DNA from: Stenotrophomonas maltophilia
GTDB taxonomy: Bacteria; Pseudomonadota; Gammaproteobacteria; Xanthomonadales; Xanthomonadaceae
Direction: 5' to 3'
NCBI RefSeq assembly: GCF_023518235.1
Contig: NZ_CP090423.1
Coordinates: 992,001-1,056,000 of the forward strand
Length of the DNA: 64,000 nt
Made by a program: the position numbers and the translations under genes. Below are positions 24,229 through 35,628 of the stretch, piece by piece. The notes under the pieces were generated by a model, which was not told the origin of the DNA, did not search any database, and worked only from the letters and a program-made list of their open reading frames with translations. Numbering within the stretch: the stretch's first letter is position 1; every line of letters begins with the position of its first letter.

Positions 24229-24878
24229 CGATCAGTAAGTTAGCAATCCTCAACGCTGTGAAAGCAGCCATTTCGCGTGCTAAGGCGAGCGGGTCTCCCT
24301 ACGCGCAAGGAAAGGCTTACGAACTTCGGGTGCTGCTTAGGCTTCTGCGAATCATCGATAGTGCGGGCTACAAGCTCACGTGTACCCCCAAGATGGCAGG
24401 CGTCCTGACGTTTGGAGGATCTCCATGCAAAGCAAACCATCCGGATCACGATTACATCAGTGGATCTACGTCTACTGAGAAGCTCGAGATTAGGATTTCA
24501 GTGCAGGTCACCACACTAAGCCATAGCTGGAAAGGCACGACGGTGGTCAAAGCGGCTGACCGTCACGAGATTGACGTCGGTGTATATCGTCCGATTAAGA
24601 CCCGTCGCTATCCCGCATTTACGGAGTTACTTCTTGGGGTCTCGTGCAAGACTGGCGGCTGGAACAAGGCGTACGTCCGCGAGGCGCTAGGTATGCGTAG
24701 GGAGCTAGGATTCCTCACATCACCTAGGACGAGCTTGACGAGCTCAGCTCCGTGGTTCATCGCAACAGTTCCCTGCGATCCTCCGGTTCCCTTTGCCTTG
24801 TACGCGACCAACGCTGGGTCCGCCGTGTATGCGTCGTTGGCAGCTTTGGGGCTCTACGTCGAGCACTACAAGGGGTAG
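24225..24878 (+). CDS. PD-(D/E)xK nuclease-like protein
   Basis: The product has 217 residues from a GTG that overlaps the preceding stop. The pattern fits a restriction-endonuclease-like fold: an N-terminal helix with Glu (GKAYELRVLLRLLRIIDSAG), strand IRISVQVTT, an Asp in ADRHEIDVGVYRP, then a strand ending in Lys (LLLGVSCK) and a helix (AYVREALGMRRELGFL). The usual Glu before the Lys is replaced by Ser-Cys, so the activity may be altered. With its partner it is a candidate small defence module. All function is inference. Confidence 0.55.
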   Translation: MTISKLAILNAVKAAISRAKASGSPYAQGKAYELRVLLRLLRIIDSAGYKLTCTPKMAGVLTFGGSPCKANHPDHDYISGSTSTEKLEIRISVQVTTLSHSWKGTTVVKAADRHEIDVGVYRPIKTRRYPAFTELLLGVSCKTGGWNKAYVREALGMRRELGFLTSPRTSLTSSAPWFIATVPCDPPVPFALYATNAGSAVYASLAALGLYVEHYKG

Positions 24879-24979
24879 CGGAAACAGGCTTTGGAGTACG
24901 GATCAACTCAGGTGTGTCGAGAACGATGCCCGCTTTGGGTCGAAGGCGGATGCCATCACCGGGCCGGTCGCCGCCCAAT

Positions 24980-25003
24980 GTCCGCTTCCGGCCAGAAGCG
25001 GAC
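24980..25003. repeat. REP-like palindrome, second copy
   Basis: Same GTCCGCTT/AAGCGGAC arms as 23467-23490 with a slightly different loop (CCGGCCAG). It lies downstream of the nuclease-like gene in a gap without genes. Confidence 0.6.
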
Positions 25004-25124
25004 ATCCACCCTGCCCTCGATAAACATCCCAAATCCACGGACGACCTTGGTCTGCTTTGGCCTTCTGCCTTAGGGCCAGACCTGAACTTCGATTTCAGCC
25101 CCTAGCGTATTTGACTCCCGCGAC

Positions 25125-25580
25125 CTAGATCTCTCCTAGATCCTTGAGCAGGGCTTGCCCCTTCTGCAGAAACCCAACTAGCAGTCGACCTCCTGCTACT
25201 TTCCGGCCCAATTGCCCATTGAGGTAGCTGACCTGGAGACGCGCATGGGCCAGCAGATCCACCTGGGCCATGCTAGGGGTCGCGGCCTGGAGCGGTTCGC
25301 CCGGCGACGCCATCTGCCCCCCGATCGGCTGGACAACGCAAGGGCGCCGGCTGTCACTCTTCGCATACGCCGTGGCCATCATCCGGCCGTTCTTCAACGA
25401 CCATCCACCAAGCACCAACTCGGTCCCGAGTTGCTCGATCGGCAATCCCGCTTCGCTAACCGCTTTCTCAAAGTTCGGCCAGAGTTGGTCCACCACCAGC
25501 CCTAGCTCGGCAGATAGCTGTTCTATTGTGAAATCTGCGCGGAAGCTGGCCTGCAGTGCAAGCTCGTAGATGCGGAGGAA
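25125..25580 (-). pseudogene. 3' part of an Ntn-hydrolase-like gene split by the mercury transposon
   Basis: The minus-strand frame is open right up to the transposon edge at 25581 (FLRIYELALQASFRADFTIE...) and ends at 25125 with LLKDLGEI. Removing the transposon and one AGGAA copy joins it in frame with 33937-34100, giving one protein of about 204 residues. The reconstructed product has a short-strand N terminus, AAD and AGAKLLLIPQHNVVLAARGS segments that resemble proteasome/HslV-type Ntn hydrolases (weak, by pattern). A degenerate relative lies at 4352-4703. Confidence 0.75.
25576..25580. repeat. 5-bp target-site duplication, left copy (AGGAA)
   Basis: AGGAA directly flanks the left inverted repeat and recurs at 33937-33941 beyond the right one. 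Five-bp duplications are the mark of Tn3-family insertion, so this is one undisturbed transposition event. Confidence 0.9.
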
Positions 25581-25618
25581 GGGGGAACCGCAGAATTCGG
25601 AAAAAATCGTACGCTAAG
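25581..25618. repeat. Left terminal inverted repeat of the transposon
   Basis: 38 bp, starting GGGGGAACCGCAGAATTCGG and ending ACGCTAAG. The right end at 33899-33936 is its inverted copy with a few differences near the outer tip. Confidence 0.92.
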
Positions 25619-25660
25619 CTAACGGTGTTCTCGTGACAGCTCTTTGACTAGGCTTTCTAA

Positions 25661-25698
25661 GGGGTCGTCTCAGAAAACGGAAAATAAAGCACGCTAAG
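25661..25698. repeat. Internal Tn21-type inverted repeat
   Basis: 38 bp, starting GGGGTCGTCTCAGAAAACGG and ending GCACGCTAAG, 42 bp inside the true end. This nested end is a known feature of Tn501 and a sign of how the mer module was once acquired. Confidence 0.85.
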
Positions 25699-26128
25699 GC
25701 ATAGCCGAACCTGCCAAGCTTGCTCCACCCTGTAGTGACGCGATCAGCGGGCAGGAAACGTTCCCCCTTCGCGCATGGCAGGCGCGCACCAACTCAGACA
25801 GCACGGCCTCCATGCGCGCCAGGTCAGCCATTTTCTCGCGCACGTCCTTGAGCTTGTGCTCGGCCAGACTGCTGGCTTCCTCGCAATGGGTGCCATCCTC
25901 CAGCCGCAGCAGCTCGGCGATCTCATCCAGGCTGAAGCCCAGCCGCTGGGCTGATTTCACGAAGCGCACCCGCGTTACATTCGCCTCGCCATAGCGGCGG
26001 ATGCTGCCATAGGGCTTGTCAGGCTCCAGCAACAAGCCCTTGCGCTGATAGAAACGGATGGTCTCCACATTGACCCCGGCCGCCTTGGCGAAAACGCCAA
26101 TGGTCAGGTTCTCCAAATTGTTTTCCAT
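25694..26128 (-). CDS. merR: Mercury-responsive regulator MerR
   Basis: The product has 144 residues from the ATG at 26128. It has an N-terminal winged HTH ([20 protein letters not shown]), a long dimer helix and three Hg(II)-binding cysteines (THCEEAS, ACHARRG, VSCPLI). It represses the mer promoter and turns into an activator by untwisting the 19-bp spacer when Hg(II) binds. It is divergent from merT and its last codons run into the internal inverted repeat. Confidence 0.97.
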   Translation of the reverse strand: MENNLENLTIGVFAKAAGVNVETIRFYQRKGLLLEPDKPYGSIRRYGEANVTRVRFVKSAQRLGFSLDEIAELLRLEDGTHCEEASSLAEHKLKDVREKMADLARMEAVLSELVRACHARRGNVSCPLIASLQGGASLAGSAMP

Positions 26129-26133
26129 ATCGC

Positions 26134-26164
26134 TTGACTCCGTACATGAGTACGGAAGTAAGGT
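26134..26164 (+). promoter_or_regulatory. mer operator-promoter
   Basis: A -35 TTGACT (26134-26139) and a -10 TAAGGT (26159-26164) are separated by 19 bp holding the MerR dyad (GTAC...GTAC). The long spacer is the standard MerR-type arrangement. Confidence 0.9.
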
Positions 26165-26199
26165 TACGCTATCCAATTTCAATTCGAAAGGACAAGCGC

Positions 26200-26550
26200 A
26201 TGTCTGAACCAAAAACCGGGCGCGGCGCGCTCTTCACTGGAGGGCTTGCCGCCATCCTCGCCTCGGCTTGCTGCCTCGGGCCGTTGGTTCTGATCGCCTT
26301 GGGGTTCAGCGGCGCTTGGATCGGCAACTTGGCGGTGTTGGAACCCTATCGCCCCATCTTTATCGGCGTGGCGCTGGTGGCGTTGTTCTTCGCCTGGCGG
26401 CGCATCTACCGGCAGGCAGCGGCCTGCAAACCGGGTGAGGTCTGCGCGATTCCCCAAGTGCGAGCTACTTACAAGCTCATTTTCTGGATCGTGGCCGCGC
26501 TGGTTCTGGTCGCGCTCGGATTTCCCTACGTCATGCCATTTTTCTACTGA
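26200..26550 (+). CDS. merT: Mercuric ion transport protein MerT
   Basis: The product has 116 residues and three membrane helices. The vicinal cysteines SACCLG lie in helix 1 and a cysteine pair (ACKPGEVC) in the cytoplasmic loop. It takes Hg(II) from MerP and passes it inward to MerA. An ATG further upstream (26134) is the mer promoter itself, so the start at 26200 is chosen. Confidence 0.97.
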   Translation: MSEPKTGRGALFTGGLAAILASACCLGPLVLIALGFSGAWIGNLAVLEPYRPIFIGVALVALFFAWRRIYRQAAACKPGEVCAIPQVRATYKLIFWIVAALVLVALGFPYVMPFFY

Positions 26551-26562
26551 TCGGAGTTCACC

Positions 26563-26838
26563 ATGAAGAAACTGTTTGCCTCCCTCGCCCTCGCCGCCGT
26601 TGTTGCCCCCGTCTGGGCCGCCACCCAGACCGTCACGCTGTCCGTACCGGGCATGACCTGCTCCGCCTGCCCGATCACTGTCAAGAAGGCGATTTCCAAG
26701 GTCGAAGGCGTCAGCAAAGTTGACGTGACTTTCGAGACACGCCAAGCGGTCGTCACCTTCGACGATGCCAAGACCAGCGTGCAGAAGCTGACCAAGGCAA
26801 CCGCAGACGCGGGCTATCCGTCCAGCGTCAAGCAGTGA
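26563..26838 (+). CDS. merP: Periplasmic mercury-binding protein MerP
   Basis: The product has 91 residues with a signal peptide (KKLFASLALAAVVAPVWA) and an HMA domain whose metal site is GMTCSACPITV. It scavenges Hg(II) in the periplasm for MerT. It follows merT by 12 bp. The 71-bp gap to merA lacks merC, as in Tn501. Confidence 0.97.
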   Translation: MKKLFASLALAAVVAPVWAATQTVTLSVPGMTCSACPITVKKAISKVEGVSKVDVTFETRQAVVTFDDAKTSVQKLTKATADAGYPSSVKQ

Positions 26839-26897
26839 GTCACTGAAAACGGCACCGCAGCACAACGGACGTCATTGTCTGGCGCCACAAACGATAA

Positions 26898-28595
<1,698 letters not shown>

Positions 28596-28612
28596 GAAAA
28601 AGGAGGTGTTCA

Positions 28613-28978
28613 ATGAACGCCTACACGGTGTCCCGGCTGGCTCTTGATGCCGGGGTGAGCGTGCATATCGTGCGCGACTACCTGCTGCGCGGATTGCTGC
28701 GCCCGGTGGCGTGCACACCAGGCGGCTACGGCTTGTTCGATGACGCCGCCTTGCAACGGCTGTGCTTCGTGCGGGCGGCCTTCGAGGCGGGCATCGGCCT
28801 CGACGCGCTGGCGCGGCTGTGCCGGGCGCTGGATGCGGCGGACGGCGACGAAGCGGCCGCGCAGCTTGCCCTGCTGCGTCAGTTCGTCGAGCGTCGGCGC
28901 GAAGCGTTGGCCGATCTGGAAGTGCAGTTGGCCACCCTGCCGACCGAGCCGGCACAGCACGCGGAGAGTCTGCCATGA
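28613..28978 (+). CDS. merD: Mercury operon co-regulator MerD
   Basis: The product has 121 residues with a MerR-type HTH ([20 protein letters not shown]) but without the mercury-binding cysteine set of MerR. It is known to help switch the operon off. A GGAGG site lies upstream of the ATG at 28613. It overlaps merE by 4 bp. Confidence 0.96.
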   Translation: MNAYTVSRLALDAGVSVHIVRDYLLRGLLRPVACTPGGYGLFDDAALQRLCFVRAAFEAGIGLDALARLCRALDAADGDEAAAQLALLRQFVERRREALADLEVQLATLPTEPAQHAESLP

Positions 28979-29211
28979 ACAACCCCGAGCGCTTGCCGTC
29001 CGAGACGCACAAACCGATCACCGGCTACCTGTGGGGCGGACTGGCTGTGCTGACTTGCCCCTGCCACCTGCCCATCCTCGCTGTCGTGCTGGCCGGCACA
29101 ACCGCCGGTGCTTTCCTCGGCGAGCATTGGGTCATCGCGGCGCTCGGTTTGACCGGCCTGTTCCTTCTGTCCCTGTCGCGGGCGTTGCGGGCATTCAGGG
29201 AAAGAGAATGA
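28975..29211 (+). CDS. merE: Mercury transport protein MerE
   Basis: The product has 78 residues, two membrane helices, and a cysteine pair in [10 protein letters not shown]. It is a broad mercury and organomercury importer in this operon family. Start chosen at 28975, overlapping merD by 4 bp; its stop overlaps urf2. Confidence 0.95.
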   Translation: MNNPERLPSETHKPITGYLWGGLAVLTCPCHLPILAVVLAGTTAGAFLGEHWVIAALGLTGLFLLSLSRALRAFRERE

Positions 29212-30197
29212 GCGCTTTCCGGCCGGATGGATGGACGACGCCGGAACTGGCCCAAGCGGTCGAGCGCGGGCAGCTTGAACTGCACTACCAGCCCGTCGTC
29301 GATCTGCGCAGTGGTGGGATTGTCGGCGCGGAAGCCCTGTTGCGCTGGCGTCATCCGACGCTTGGACTATTGCCACCGGGCCAGTTCCTGCCCGTGGTCG
29401 AATCGTCCGGCCTGATGCCTGAAATCGGCGCTTGGGTGCTGGGCGAAGCCTGCCGCCAGATGCGTGACTGGCGAATGCTGGCATGGCGACCGTTCCGGCT
29501 GGCCGTCAATGTTTCGGCGAGCCAAGTGGGACCGGACTTCGACGGGTGGGTAAAGGGCGTGCTGGCTGATGCCGAGTTGCCCGCCGAGTATCTCGAAATC
29601 GAGCTGACCGAATCGGTCGCGTTTGGTGATCCGGCGATCTTCCCCGCCCTGGACGCCTTGCGGCAGATCGGTGTGCGCTTCGCCGCCGATGACTTCGGGA
29701 CGGGGTATTCCTGTCTGCAACATCTGAAGTGCTGCCCAATCAGCACGCTCAAGATCGACCAATCGTTTGTCGCCGGGCTCGCCAACGACCGCCGCGACCA
29801 AACCATCGTGCACACCGTGATTCAGCTTGCGCACGGGCTGGGCATGGATGTGGTGGCTGAAGGCGTGGAAACATCGGCGAGTCTTGATCTATTGCGACAA
29901 GCGGACTGCGACACAGGACAAGGCTTCCTGTTCGCGAAGCCAATGCCGGCGGCGGCATTCGCCGTCTTCGTCAGTCAATGGAGGGGTGCCACCATGAATG
30001 CAAGTGACTCGACCACCACCAGTTGCTGCGTGTGCTGCAAGGAAATCCCGCTCGATGCCGCCTTCACCCCGGAAGGCGCGGAATACGTCGAGCACTTCTG
30101 CGGGTTGGAGTGTTATCAACGCTTCGAAGCGCGTGCCAAGACAGGGAACGAAACCGATGCCGATCCGAACGCCTGCGACTCGCTACCGTCAGATTGA
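29208..30197 (+). CDS. urf2: EAL domain protein Urf2 with C-terminal DUF3330
   Basis: The product has 329 residues. The EAL domain ([11 protein letters not shown], then [16 protein letters not shown] and KIDQSFV) resembles c-di-GMP phosphodiesterases; the EAL motif itself is present. A DUF3330 tail with paired cysteines ([10 protein letters not shown] and HFCGLECYQ) follows. It is common to Tn21-group mer transposons and its role in them is not settled. Confidence 0.93.
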   Translation: MSAFRPDGWTTPELAQAVERGQLELHYQPVVDLRSGGIVGAEALLRWRHPTLGLLPPGQFLPVVESSGLMPEIGAWVLGEACRQMRDWRMLAWRPFRLAVNVSASQVGPDFDGWVKGVLADAELPAEYLEIELTESVAFGDPAIFPALDALRQIGVRFAADDFGTGYSCLQHLKCCPISTLKIDQSFVAGLANDRRDQTIVHTVIQLAHGLGMDVVAEGVETSASLDLLRQADCDTGQGFLFAKPMPAAAFAVFVSQWRGATMNASDSTTTSCCVCCKEIPLDAAFTPEGAEYVEHFCGLECYQRFEARAKTGNETDADPNACDSLPSD

Positions 30198-30372
30198 GGC
30201 ATACCCTAACTGGATGTCAGGCAGGGCCGCGCCGCTTAGTCAGAATAGAGTCATCTTTCGCATTTTTTGACACATGCCTGCGAAGGTCATAGATTTCAGC
30301 CTGACAGAAACGGGGTTTGAGGCACAACGGAACAGAAGGAGCACTTAAGCCGCCTTCAACCAAGGAGACATC
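30198..30372. other. Resolution (res) site region
   Basis: The 175-bp gap between urf2 and the resolvase gene is where Tn501-group elements carry res with three TnpR-binding subsites. I did not resolve the individual subsites. The resolvase start (GTG at 30373) has AAGGAG before it. Confidence 0.7.
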
Positions 30373-30933
30373 GTGCAGGGGCACCGCATCGGCTACGTCC
30401 GGGTCAGCAGCTTCGACCAGAACCCGGAACGCCAGCTGGAACAGACACAGGTGAGCAAGGTGTTCACCGACAAGGCATCGGGCAAGGACACCCAGCGCCC
30501 CCAGCTCGAAGCGCTGCTGAGCTTCGTCCGCGAAGGCGATACAGTGGTGGTGCACAGCATGGACCGGCTGGCCCGCAACCTCGATGACCTGCGTCGCTTG
30601 GTACAGAAGCTGACTCAACGCGGCGTGCGCATCGAGTTCCTGAAGGAGGGCCTGGTGTTCACTGGCGAGGACTCGCCGATGGCCAACCTGATGCTGTCGG
30701 TGATGGGGGCCTTCGCTGAGTTCGAGCGCGCCCTGATCCGCGAGCGGCAGCGTGAGGGCATCACCTTGGCCAAGCAGCGTGGCGCGTACCGGGGCCGCAA
30801 GAAAGCCCTGTCCGATGAGCAGGCTGCTACCCTGCGGCAGCGAGCGACGGCCGGCGAGCCCAAGGCGCAGCTTGCCCGCGAGTTCAACATCAGCCGGGAA
30901 ACCCTCTACCAGTACCTCCGCACGGACGACTGA
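30373..30933 (+). CDS. tnpR: Transposon resolvase TnpR
   Basis: The product has 186 residues of the serine recombinase family. RIGYVRVSSFDQNPERQLEQ carries the catalytic Ser at about residue 12, the arginines near 68 (MDRLARNLDDLR) are present, and a C-terminal HTH (KAQLAREFNISRETLYQYLR) follows. It resolves cointegrates at res. The GTG start is placed after a good ribosome-binding site. Confidence 0.96.
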   Translation: MQGHRIGYVRVSSFDQNPERQLEQTQVSKVFTDKASGKDTQRPQLEALLSFVREGDTVVVHSMDRLARNLDDLRRLVQKLTQRGVRIEFLKEGLVFTGEDSPMANLMLSVMGAFAEFERALIRERQREGITLAKQRGAYRGRKKALSDEQAATLRQRATAGEPKAQLAREFNISRETLYQYLRTDD

Positions 30934-30936
30934 CAC

Positions 30937-33903
30937 ATGCCGCGTCGCTTGATCCTCTCGGCCACGGAGCGGGGCACCCTGCTCGCGTTGCCAGAAAGCC
31001 AGGATGACCTGATCCGCTACTACACCTTCAACGACTCCGACCTGTCGCTGATCCGTCAGCGGCGCGGCGACGCCAACCGCCTCGGCTTCGCCGTGCAACT
31101 CTGCCTGCTGCGCTACCCCGGCTATGCGTTGGGCACTGACAGCGAGCTGCCCGAACCGGTCATCCTGTGGGTGGCCAAGCAAGTCCAGACCGATCCGGCG
31201 AGTTGGACGAAGTACGGCGAGCGCGATGTGACCCGTCGCGAGCACGCCCAGGAACTGCGCACCTACCTTCAACTGGCCCCGTTCGGCCTGTCCGACTTCC
31301 GCGCCCTGGTGCGCGAGCTGACCGAACTGGCCCAGCAGACCGACAAGGGCTTGCTGCTGGCCGGCCAGGCGCTGGAGAGCCTGCGGCAGAAGCGACGCAT
31401 CCTGCCGGCGTTGAGCGTGATCGACCGGGCTTGCTCGGAGGCCATTGCACGGGCCAATCGGCGGGTCTACCGCGCCCTGGTTGAACCGCTCACGGACTCG
31501 CATCGGGCCAAGCTGGACGAGCTGTTGAAGCTCAAGGCCGGCAGCAGCATCACCTGGTTGACCTGGCTGCGCCAGGCACCGCTGAAACCCAACTCTCGGC
31601 ACATGCTTGAGCACATCGAGCGGCTGAAGACATTTCAGCTGGTGGACTTGCCCGAAGTCCTGGGCCGGCACATCCACCAGAACCGCCTGCTCAAGCTGGC
31701 CCGCGAGGGTGGGCAGATGACGCCCAAAGACCTCGGCAAGTTCGAGCCGCAGCGGCGCTATGCGACCCTGGCCGCCGTGGTGCTGGAGAGCACTGCAACC
31801 GTGATTGATGAGCTGGTGGATCTGCACGACCGCATCCTAGTCAAGCTGTTCAGCGGCGCGAAGCACAAGCATCAGCAGCAGTTCCAGAAGCAGGGCAAGG
31901 CGATCAACGACAAGGTGCGCCTGTACTCCAAGATCGGCCAGGCGCTGCTGGAGGCCAAGGAAGCCGGCAGCGACCCCTATGCCGCCATCGAGGCGGTGAT
32001 CCCCTGGGACGAGTTCACCGAGAGCGTCAGCGAAGCCGAGCTGCTGGCCCGGCCGGAGGGCTTCGACCACCTGCACCTGGTCGGCGAGAACTTCGCCACC
32101 CTGCGCCGCTACACGCCGGCTCTGCTGGAGGTATTGGAGCTGCGCGCCGCCCCGGCCGCGCAGGGCGTGCTGGCAGCCGTGCAGACGCTGCGCGAGATGA
32201 ACGCCGACAACCTGCGCAAGGTGCCGGCCGATGCTCCCACCGCCTTCATCAAGCCGCGCTGGAAGCCACTGGTGATCACCCCGGAAGGCCTCGACCGGCG
32301 CTTCTACGAAATCTGCGCCCTGTCCGAGCTGAAGAACGCCCTGCGCTCCGGCGACATCTGGGTCAAGGGCTCGCGGCAGTTCCGCGACTTCGACGACTAC
32401 CTGCTGCCGGCCGAGAAGTTCGCCGCGCTCAAGCGGGAACAGGCCCTGCCGCTGGCGATCAACCCGAACAGCGACCAGTATCTGGAAGAGCGCTTGCAGC
32501 TGCTGGACGAGCAGTTGGCCACTGTCGCCCGCCTGGCCAAGGACAACGAGCTGCCCGATGCCATCCTCACCGAGTCCGGGTTGAAGATCACCCCGCTGGA
32601 TGCGGCGGTGCCGGATCGGGCGCAGGCGCTGATCGACCAGACCAGTCAGTTACTGCCGCGCATCAAGATCACCGAACTGCTGATGGACGTGGACGACTGG
32701 ACGGGCTTCAGCCGCCACTTCACCCACCTGAAGGACGGGGCCGAGGCCAAAGACCGGACGTTGCTGCTGTCCGCGATCCTCGGTGATGCGATCAACCTCG
32801 GGCTGACCAAGATGGCCGAGTCGAGCCCCGGTCTGACCTACGCCAAGCTGTCCTGGCTGCAAGCCTGGCACATCCGCGACGAGACCTATTCGGCGGCCCT
32901 GGCCGAGCTGGTCAACCACCAGTACCAGCATGCCTTCGCCGCCCACTGGGGCGACGGCACCACCTCATCCTCCGATGGCCAGCGTTTCCGGGCTGGCGGC
33001 CGGGGCGAGAGCACCAGACACGTCAACCCGAAGTACGGCAGTGAGCCGGGACGGCTGTTCTACACCCATATCTCCGACCAGTACGCGCCGTTCAGCACCC
33101 GCGTGGTGAATGTCGGCGTGCGCGATTCCACCTATGTGCTCGACGGCCTGCTGTACCACGAGTCCGACCTGCGGATCGAGGAGCACTACACCGACACGGC
33201 CGGCTTCACCGATCACGTCTTCGCCCTGATGCACCTGCTGGGCTTCCGTTTCGCGCCGCGCATCCGCGACCTCGGCGAAACCAAGCTGTACGTGCCGCAG
33301 GGCGTGCAGACCTACCCGACGCTGCGGCCGCTGATCGGCGGCACCCTGAACATCAAGCACGTCCGCGCCCATTGGGACGACATCCTGCGCCTGGCCAGCT
33401 CGATCAAACAGGGCACCGTCACTGCCTCGCTGATGCTGCGCAAGCTCGGCAGCTATCCGCGCCAGAACGGCCTGGCCGTGGCCCTGCGCGAGCTGGGCCG
33501 GATCGAACGCACGCTGTTCATCCTAGACTGGCTGCAAAGTGTTGAGCTGCGCCGCCGCGTGCATGCCGGCCTGAACAAAGGTGAGGCGCGCAACTCGCTG
33601 GCCAGGGCGGTGTTCTTCAACCGCCTTGGGGAAATCAGGGATCGGAGCTTCGAGCAGCAGCGCTACCGGGCCAGCGGCCTCAACCTGGTGACGGCGGCTA
33701 TCGTGCTGTGGAACACGGTGTACCTGGAGCGCGCCACCCCGGGGTTGGTCGAGGCCGGCAAGCCGGTGGACGGCGAGCTGCTGCAATTCCTGTCGCCGCT
33801 GGGCTGGGAGCACATCAACCTCACCGGCGATTACGTCTGGCGGCAGAGCCGCAGACTGGAAGACGGGAAGTTTCGGCCCCTACGGATGCCCGGAAAACCT
33901 TAG
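30937..33903 (+). CDS. tnpA: Tn3-family transposase TnpA
   Basis: The product has 988 residues, full length for the Tn21/Tn501 group and uninterrupted. The C-terminal DDE region includes [20 protein letters not shown] and the last conserved block [20 protein letters not shown]. It ends 2 bp into the right inverted repeat. The open frame and intact ends suggest the element is still able to transpose. Confidence 0.97.
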   Translation: MPRRLILSATERGTLLALPESQDDLIRYYTFNDSDLSLIRQRRGDANRLGFAVQLCLLRYPGYALGTDSELPEPVILWVAKQVQTDPASWTKYGERDVTRREHAQELRTYLQLAPFGLSDFRALVRELTELAQQTDKGLLLAGQALESLRQKRRILPALSVIDRACSEAIARANRRVYRALVEPLTDSHRAKLDELLKLKAGSSITWLTWLRQAPLKPNSRHMLEHIERLKTFQLVDLPEVLGRHIHQNRLLKLAREGGQMTPKDLGKFEPQRRYATLAAVVLESTATVIDELVDLHDRILVKLFSGAKHKHQQQFQKQGKAINDKVRLYSKIGQALLEAKEAGSDPYAAIEAVIPWDEFTESVSEAELLARPEGFDHLHLVGENFATLRRYTPALLEVLELRAAPAAQGVLAAVQTLREMNADNLRKVPADAPTAFIKPRWKPLVITPEGLDRRFYEICALSELKNALRSGDIWVKGSRQFRDFDDYLLPAEKFAALKREQALPLAINPNSDQYLEERLQLLDEQLATVARLAKDNELPDAILTESGLKITPLDAAVPDRAQALIDQTSQLLPRIKITELLMDVDDWTGFSRHFTHLKDGAEAKDRTLLLSAILGDAINLGLTKMAESSPGLTYAKLSWLQAWHIRDETYSAALAELVNHQYQHAFAAHWGDGTTSSSDGQRFRAGGRGESTRHVNPKYGSEPGRLFYTHISDQYAPFSTRVVNVGVRDSTYVLDGLLYHESDLRIEEHYTDTAGFTDHVFALMHLLGFRFAPRIRDLGETKLYVPQGVQTYPTLRPLIGGTLNIKHVRAHWDDILRLASSIKQGTVTASLMLRKLGSYPRQNGLAVALRELGRIERTLFILDWLQSVELRRRVHAGLNKGEARNSLARAVFFNRLGEIRDRSFEQQRYRASGLNLVTAAIVLWNTVYLERATPGLVEAGKPVDGELLQFLSPLGWEHINLTGDYVWRQSRRLEDGKFRPLRMPGKP

Positions 33904-33936
33904 CGTACGATTTTTTCCGAATTCTGCGAGCCCCCC
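33899..33936. repeat. Right terminal inverted repeat of the transposon
   Basis: 38 bp, inverted relative to 25581-25618, ending GAGCCCCCC. The last tnpA codon and stop overlap its inner edge. AGGAA follows at 33937-33941. Confidence 0.92.
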
Positions 33937-34100
33937 AGGAAGAATTGCGTAGACCCGCGCGCAGCAAGCACTACGTTGTGCTGAGGGATCAGCAGCAGCT
34001 TTGCCCCCGCGGAATACGCCCCTGTGAGAGCATCCTCTGCCAGGGTATCCGCTGCGACGACGAGGTGGTCACGAGTGAGGAGAACGTTGAGGATGCTCAT
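33937..34100 (-). pseudogene. 5' part of the Ntn-hydrolase-like gene split by the mercury transposon
   Basis: The likely ATG is at 34100 (MSILNVLLTRDHLVVAADTL); an upstream TTG at 34199 would only add a dubious extension. The frame continues through AGAKLLLIPQHNVVLAARGS and QFF to the transposon edge, and is restored with 25125-25580 if the transposon is taken out. The 5' part alone cannot make a full product. Confidence 0.75.
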
Positions 34101-34161
34101 TGCGGGATCGTCTAGACGTTTGCAGACTATCGCCTTCCCCTCCCCTCCTGTCCAGACTGCT

Positions 34162-34422
34162 ATGGCCTCCGCGATCACACAAATTCTTGGTCGCCCCAAT
34201 GCTTGCGAGAACGCACTTGAGATACGCCGCGGCTACCTCAAGGCGATGGAAGATGCGCTGCGGGTTTCGCTTCTGATCCACCAAGATCCAAGGCTTCTGT
34301 TCGACACGTGGGCCAGACTGCTCCCCTTGATCGCTCAAAGCCACGAGAGTGACGGCAGCCAGCCATTTGCGACCGGGATCGTCCGCTCGCGCGATCATGG
34401 ATCCCGGCGGTTGGCTGGCTGA
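34162..34422 (+). CDS. Possible small hypothetical protein
   Basis: From the ATG at 34162 a frame of 86 residues reads plausibly (ALEIRRGYLKAMEDALRVSL, then LIHQDPRLLFDTWARLLPLI). It is divergent from the split Ntn-like gene. An antisense frame covers the same DNA. Which strand is coding is not certain. Confidence 0.35.
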   Translation: MASAITQILGRPNACENALEIRRGYLKAMEDALRVSLLIHQDPRLLFDTWARLLPLIAQSHESDGSQPFATGIVRSRDHGSRRLAG

Positions 34423-34498
34423 GCGTATGGTTGCAATATAGGAAGCAATCGCGCGCGGACCAGAACGCTGTTCATCGCAGACATTCTTAGGGTGCCAT

Positions 34499-34621
34499 TG
34501 CAGAGATTTCAGCTTTTGAGGAATAAAATTTCAGTGCAAGACGGTCCATTGCAGAAAAATTTGACTTGCGACTGACGCAACGCAGAAATTGCTGATGCAC
34601 GGATGATGCAATGCAGAGATT
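34499..34621. repeat. Four spaced copies of TGCAGA(G/A)ATT-like motif
   Basis: TGCAGAGATT at 34499 and 34612, TGCAGAAAAATT at 34550 and CGCAGAAATT at 34581. The last three are spaced exactly 31 bp. The gap 34423-34720 has no convincing gene besides these. Confidence 0.45.
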
Positions 34622-34720
34622 ACCGGCTAACAGATGCTGCAGCCCAGCCGGCCAACTGAGGGCTTTGCCCGATGGACGAGCCGTTACTCTTGCCTGCAGA
34701 TCACGATTCTAGGATGACTT

Positions 34721-35386
34721 GTGCCTCAATCGGCTGACCAGGATCGGGCGTCTGTGCTGGAGGGCTCCTTAGAGCTCTTGGGTGAAATTCGAGCCGCTTG
34801 GATGGAGATAGAGCATGGACGTGACCGAAGATCGACGGCGGTGGCGGCACTTTGCCAGATGTCCCTTGATCACGCCGTGGCAGTACAGTCCCTGATCGCT
34901 ACTCTGCCCCAGTCAGCAATCTCGCTGGTCCGGCCCCAGTATGAGGCCCTCGTGCGTGCAACCTGGGCATGTTATGCAGCTACCGACACCGACATCGAGA
35001 AGCTTCTTGCGCCCCTGACTCTGGAGAGTCAGCAAGCGGCAAAGAGGCTCCCTGGCGTTCAGGACATGCTCGTAAAGCTTGAGTCCTCTGGGCCCCGAGG
35101 AGCATCACAGTTGTTGGGCAGAGCCAGACAATGCCTTTATGTCGGCTTGAACTCCTATCTCCATGCCGGGATTCACCCCTTGGCAAGGCAGTTAAATGGC
35201 TACCCGGGCGCGCTTCTGGCGGGGGTGGCCATGAACAGCAATGCGCTTGCCATGCTAACCCTTCTGAATCTGGCGCACCTGTGGCCAGGCGAACCAGTTC
35301 TGGCATGGATGAATGCACTGCATCATCAATTTGGGGGTGTTTTGCCAGAGTTGGAGCCATTGACCCCCCATCAGCCCTCGCCATAG
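34721..35386 (+). CDS. DUF6988-like hypothetical protein
   Basis: The product has 221 residues from a GTG. Helical and mostly soluble: ALCQMSLDHAVAVQSLIATL, then SLVRPQYEALVRATWACYAA, then YLHAGIHPLARQL, the pattern I associate with a family of xanthomonad proteins of about 220 residues (DUF6988; from memory, moderately sure). No catalytic motif stands out. A degenerate copy of an internal part lies at 36345-36440. Confidence 0.6.
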   Translation: MPQSADQDRASVLEGSLELLGEIRAAWMEIEHGRDRRSTAVAALCQMSLDHAVAVQSLIATLPQSAISLVRPQYEALVRATWACYAATDTDIEKLLAPLTLESQQAAKRLPGVQDMLVKLESSGPRGASQLLGRARQCLYVGLNSYLHAGIHPLARQLNGYPGALLAGVAMNSNALAMLTLLNLAHLWPGEPVLAWMNALHHQFGGVLPELEPLTPHQPSP

Positions 35387-35628
35387 AGCTGTCCCGGATC
35401 GCCTGCGCGTCTAGGGTGGGGTCTGTGGTGAGTGACTAGGCAGTTGGGCCTCGCCCCCCTCTGGGGGCACGGGGAGAACATCACGGGCGCATAAGCAGTT
35501 GCCCCGGATTTCTCGTTGGGGCAAGTCCTGGCAGTTGATCTGTGTCGGGGGCCTGTCGGGCGACTGTCATGTTTCCAAGTTCGGCACCCTCCTAATCTGG
35601 GCTCCCTACCCCTCCGGAGTTATCTTCT

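Noticed and set aside
30217..31827. Minus-strand frame of 536 residues opposite tnpR/tnpA
   Set aside because: Antisense shadow of intact transposase and resolvase genes.
34069..34398. Minus-strand frame of 109 residues
   Set aside because: Opposite a more plausible plus-strand frame and partly over the start of the split Ntn-like gene; no recognisable feature.
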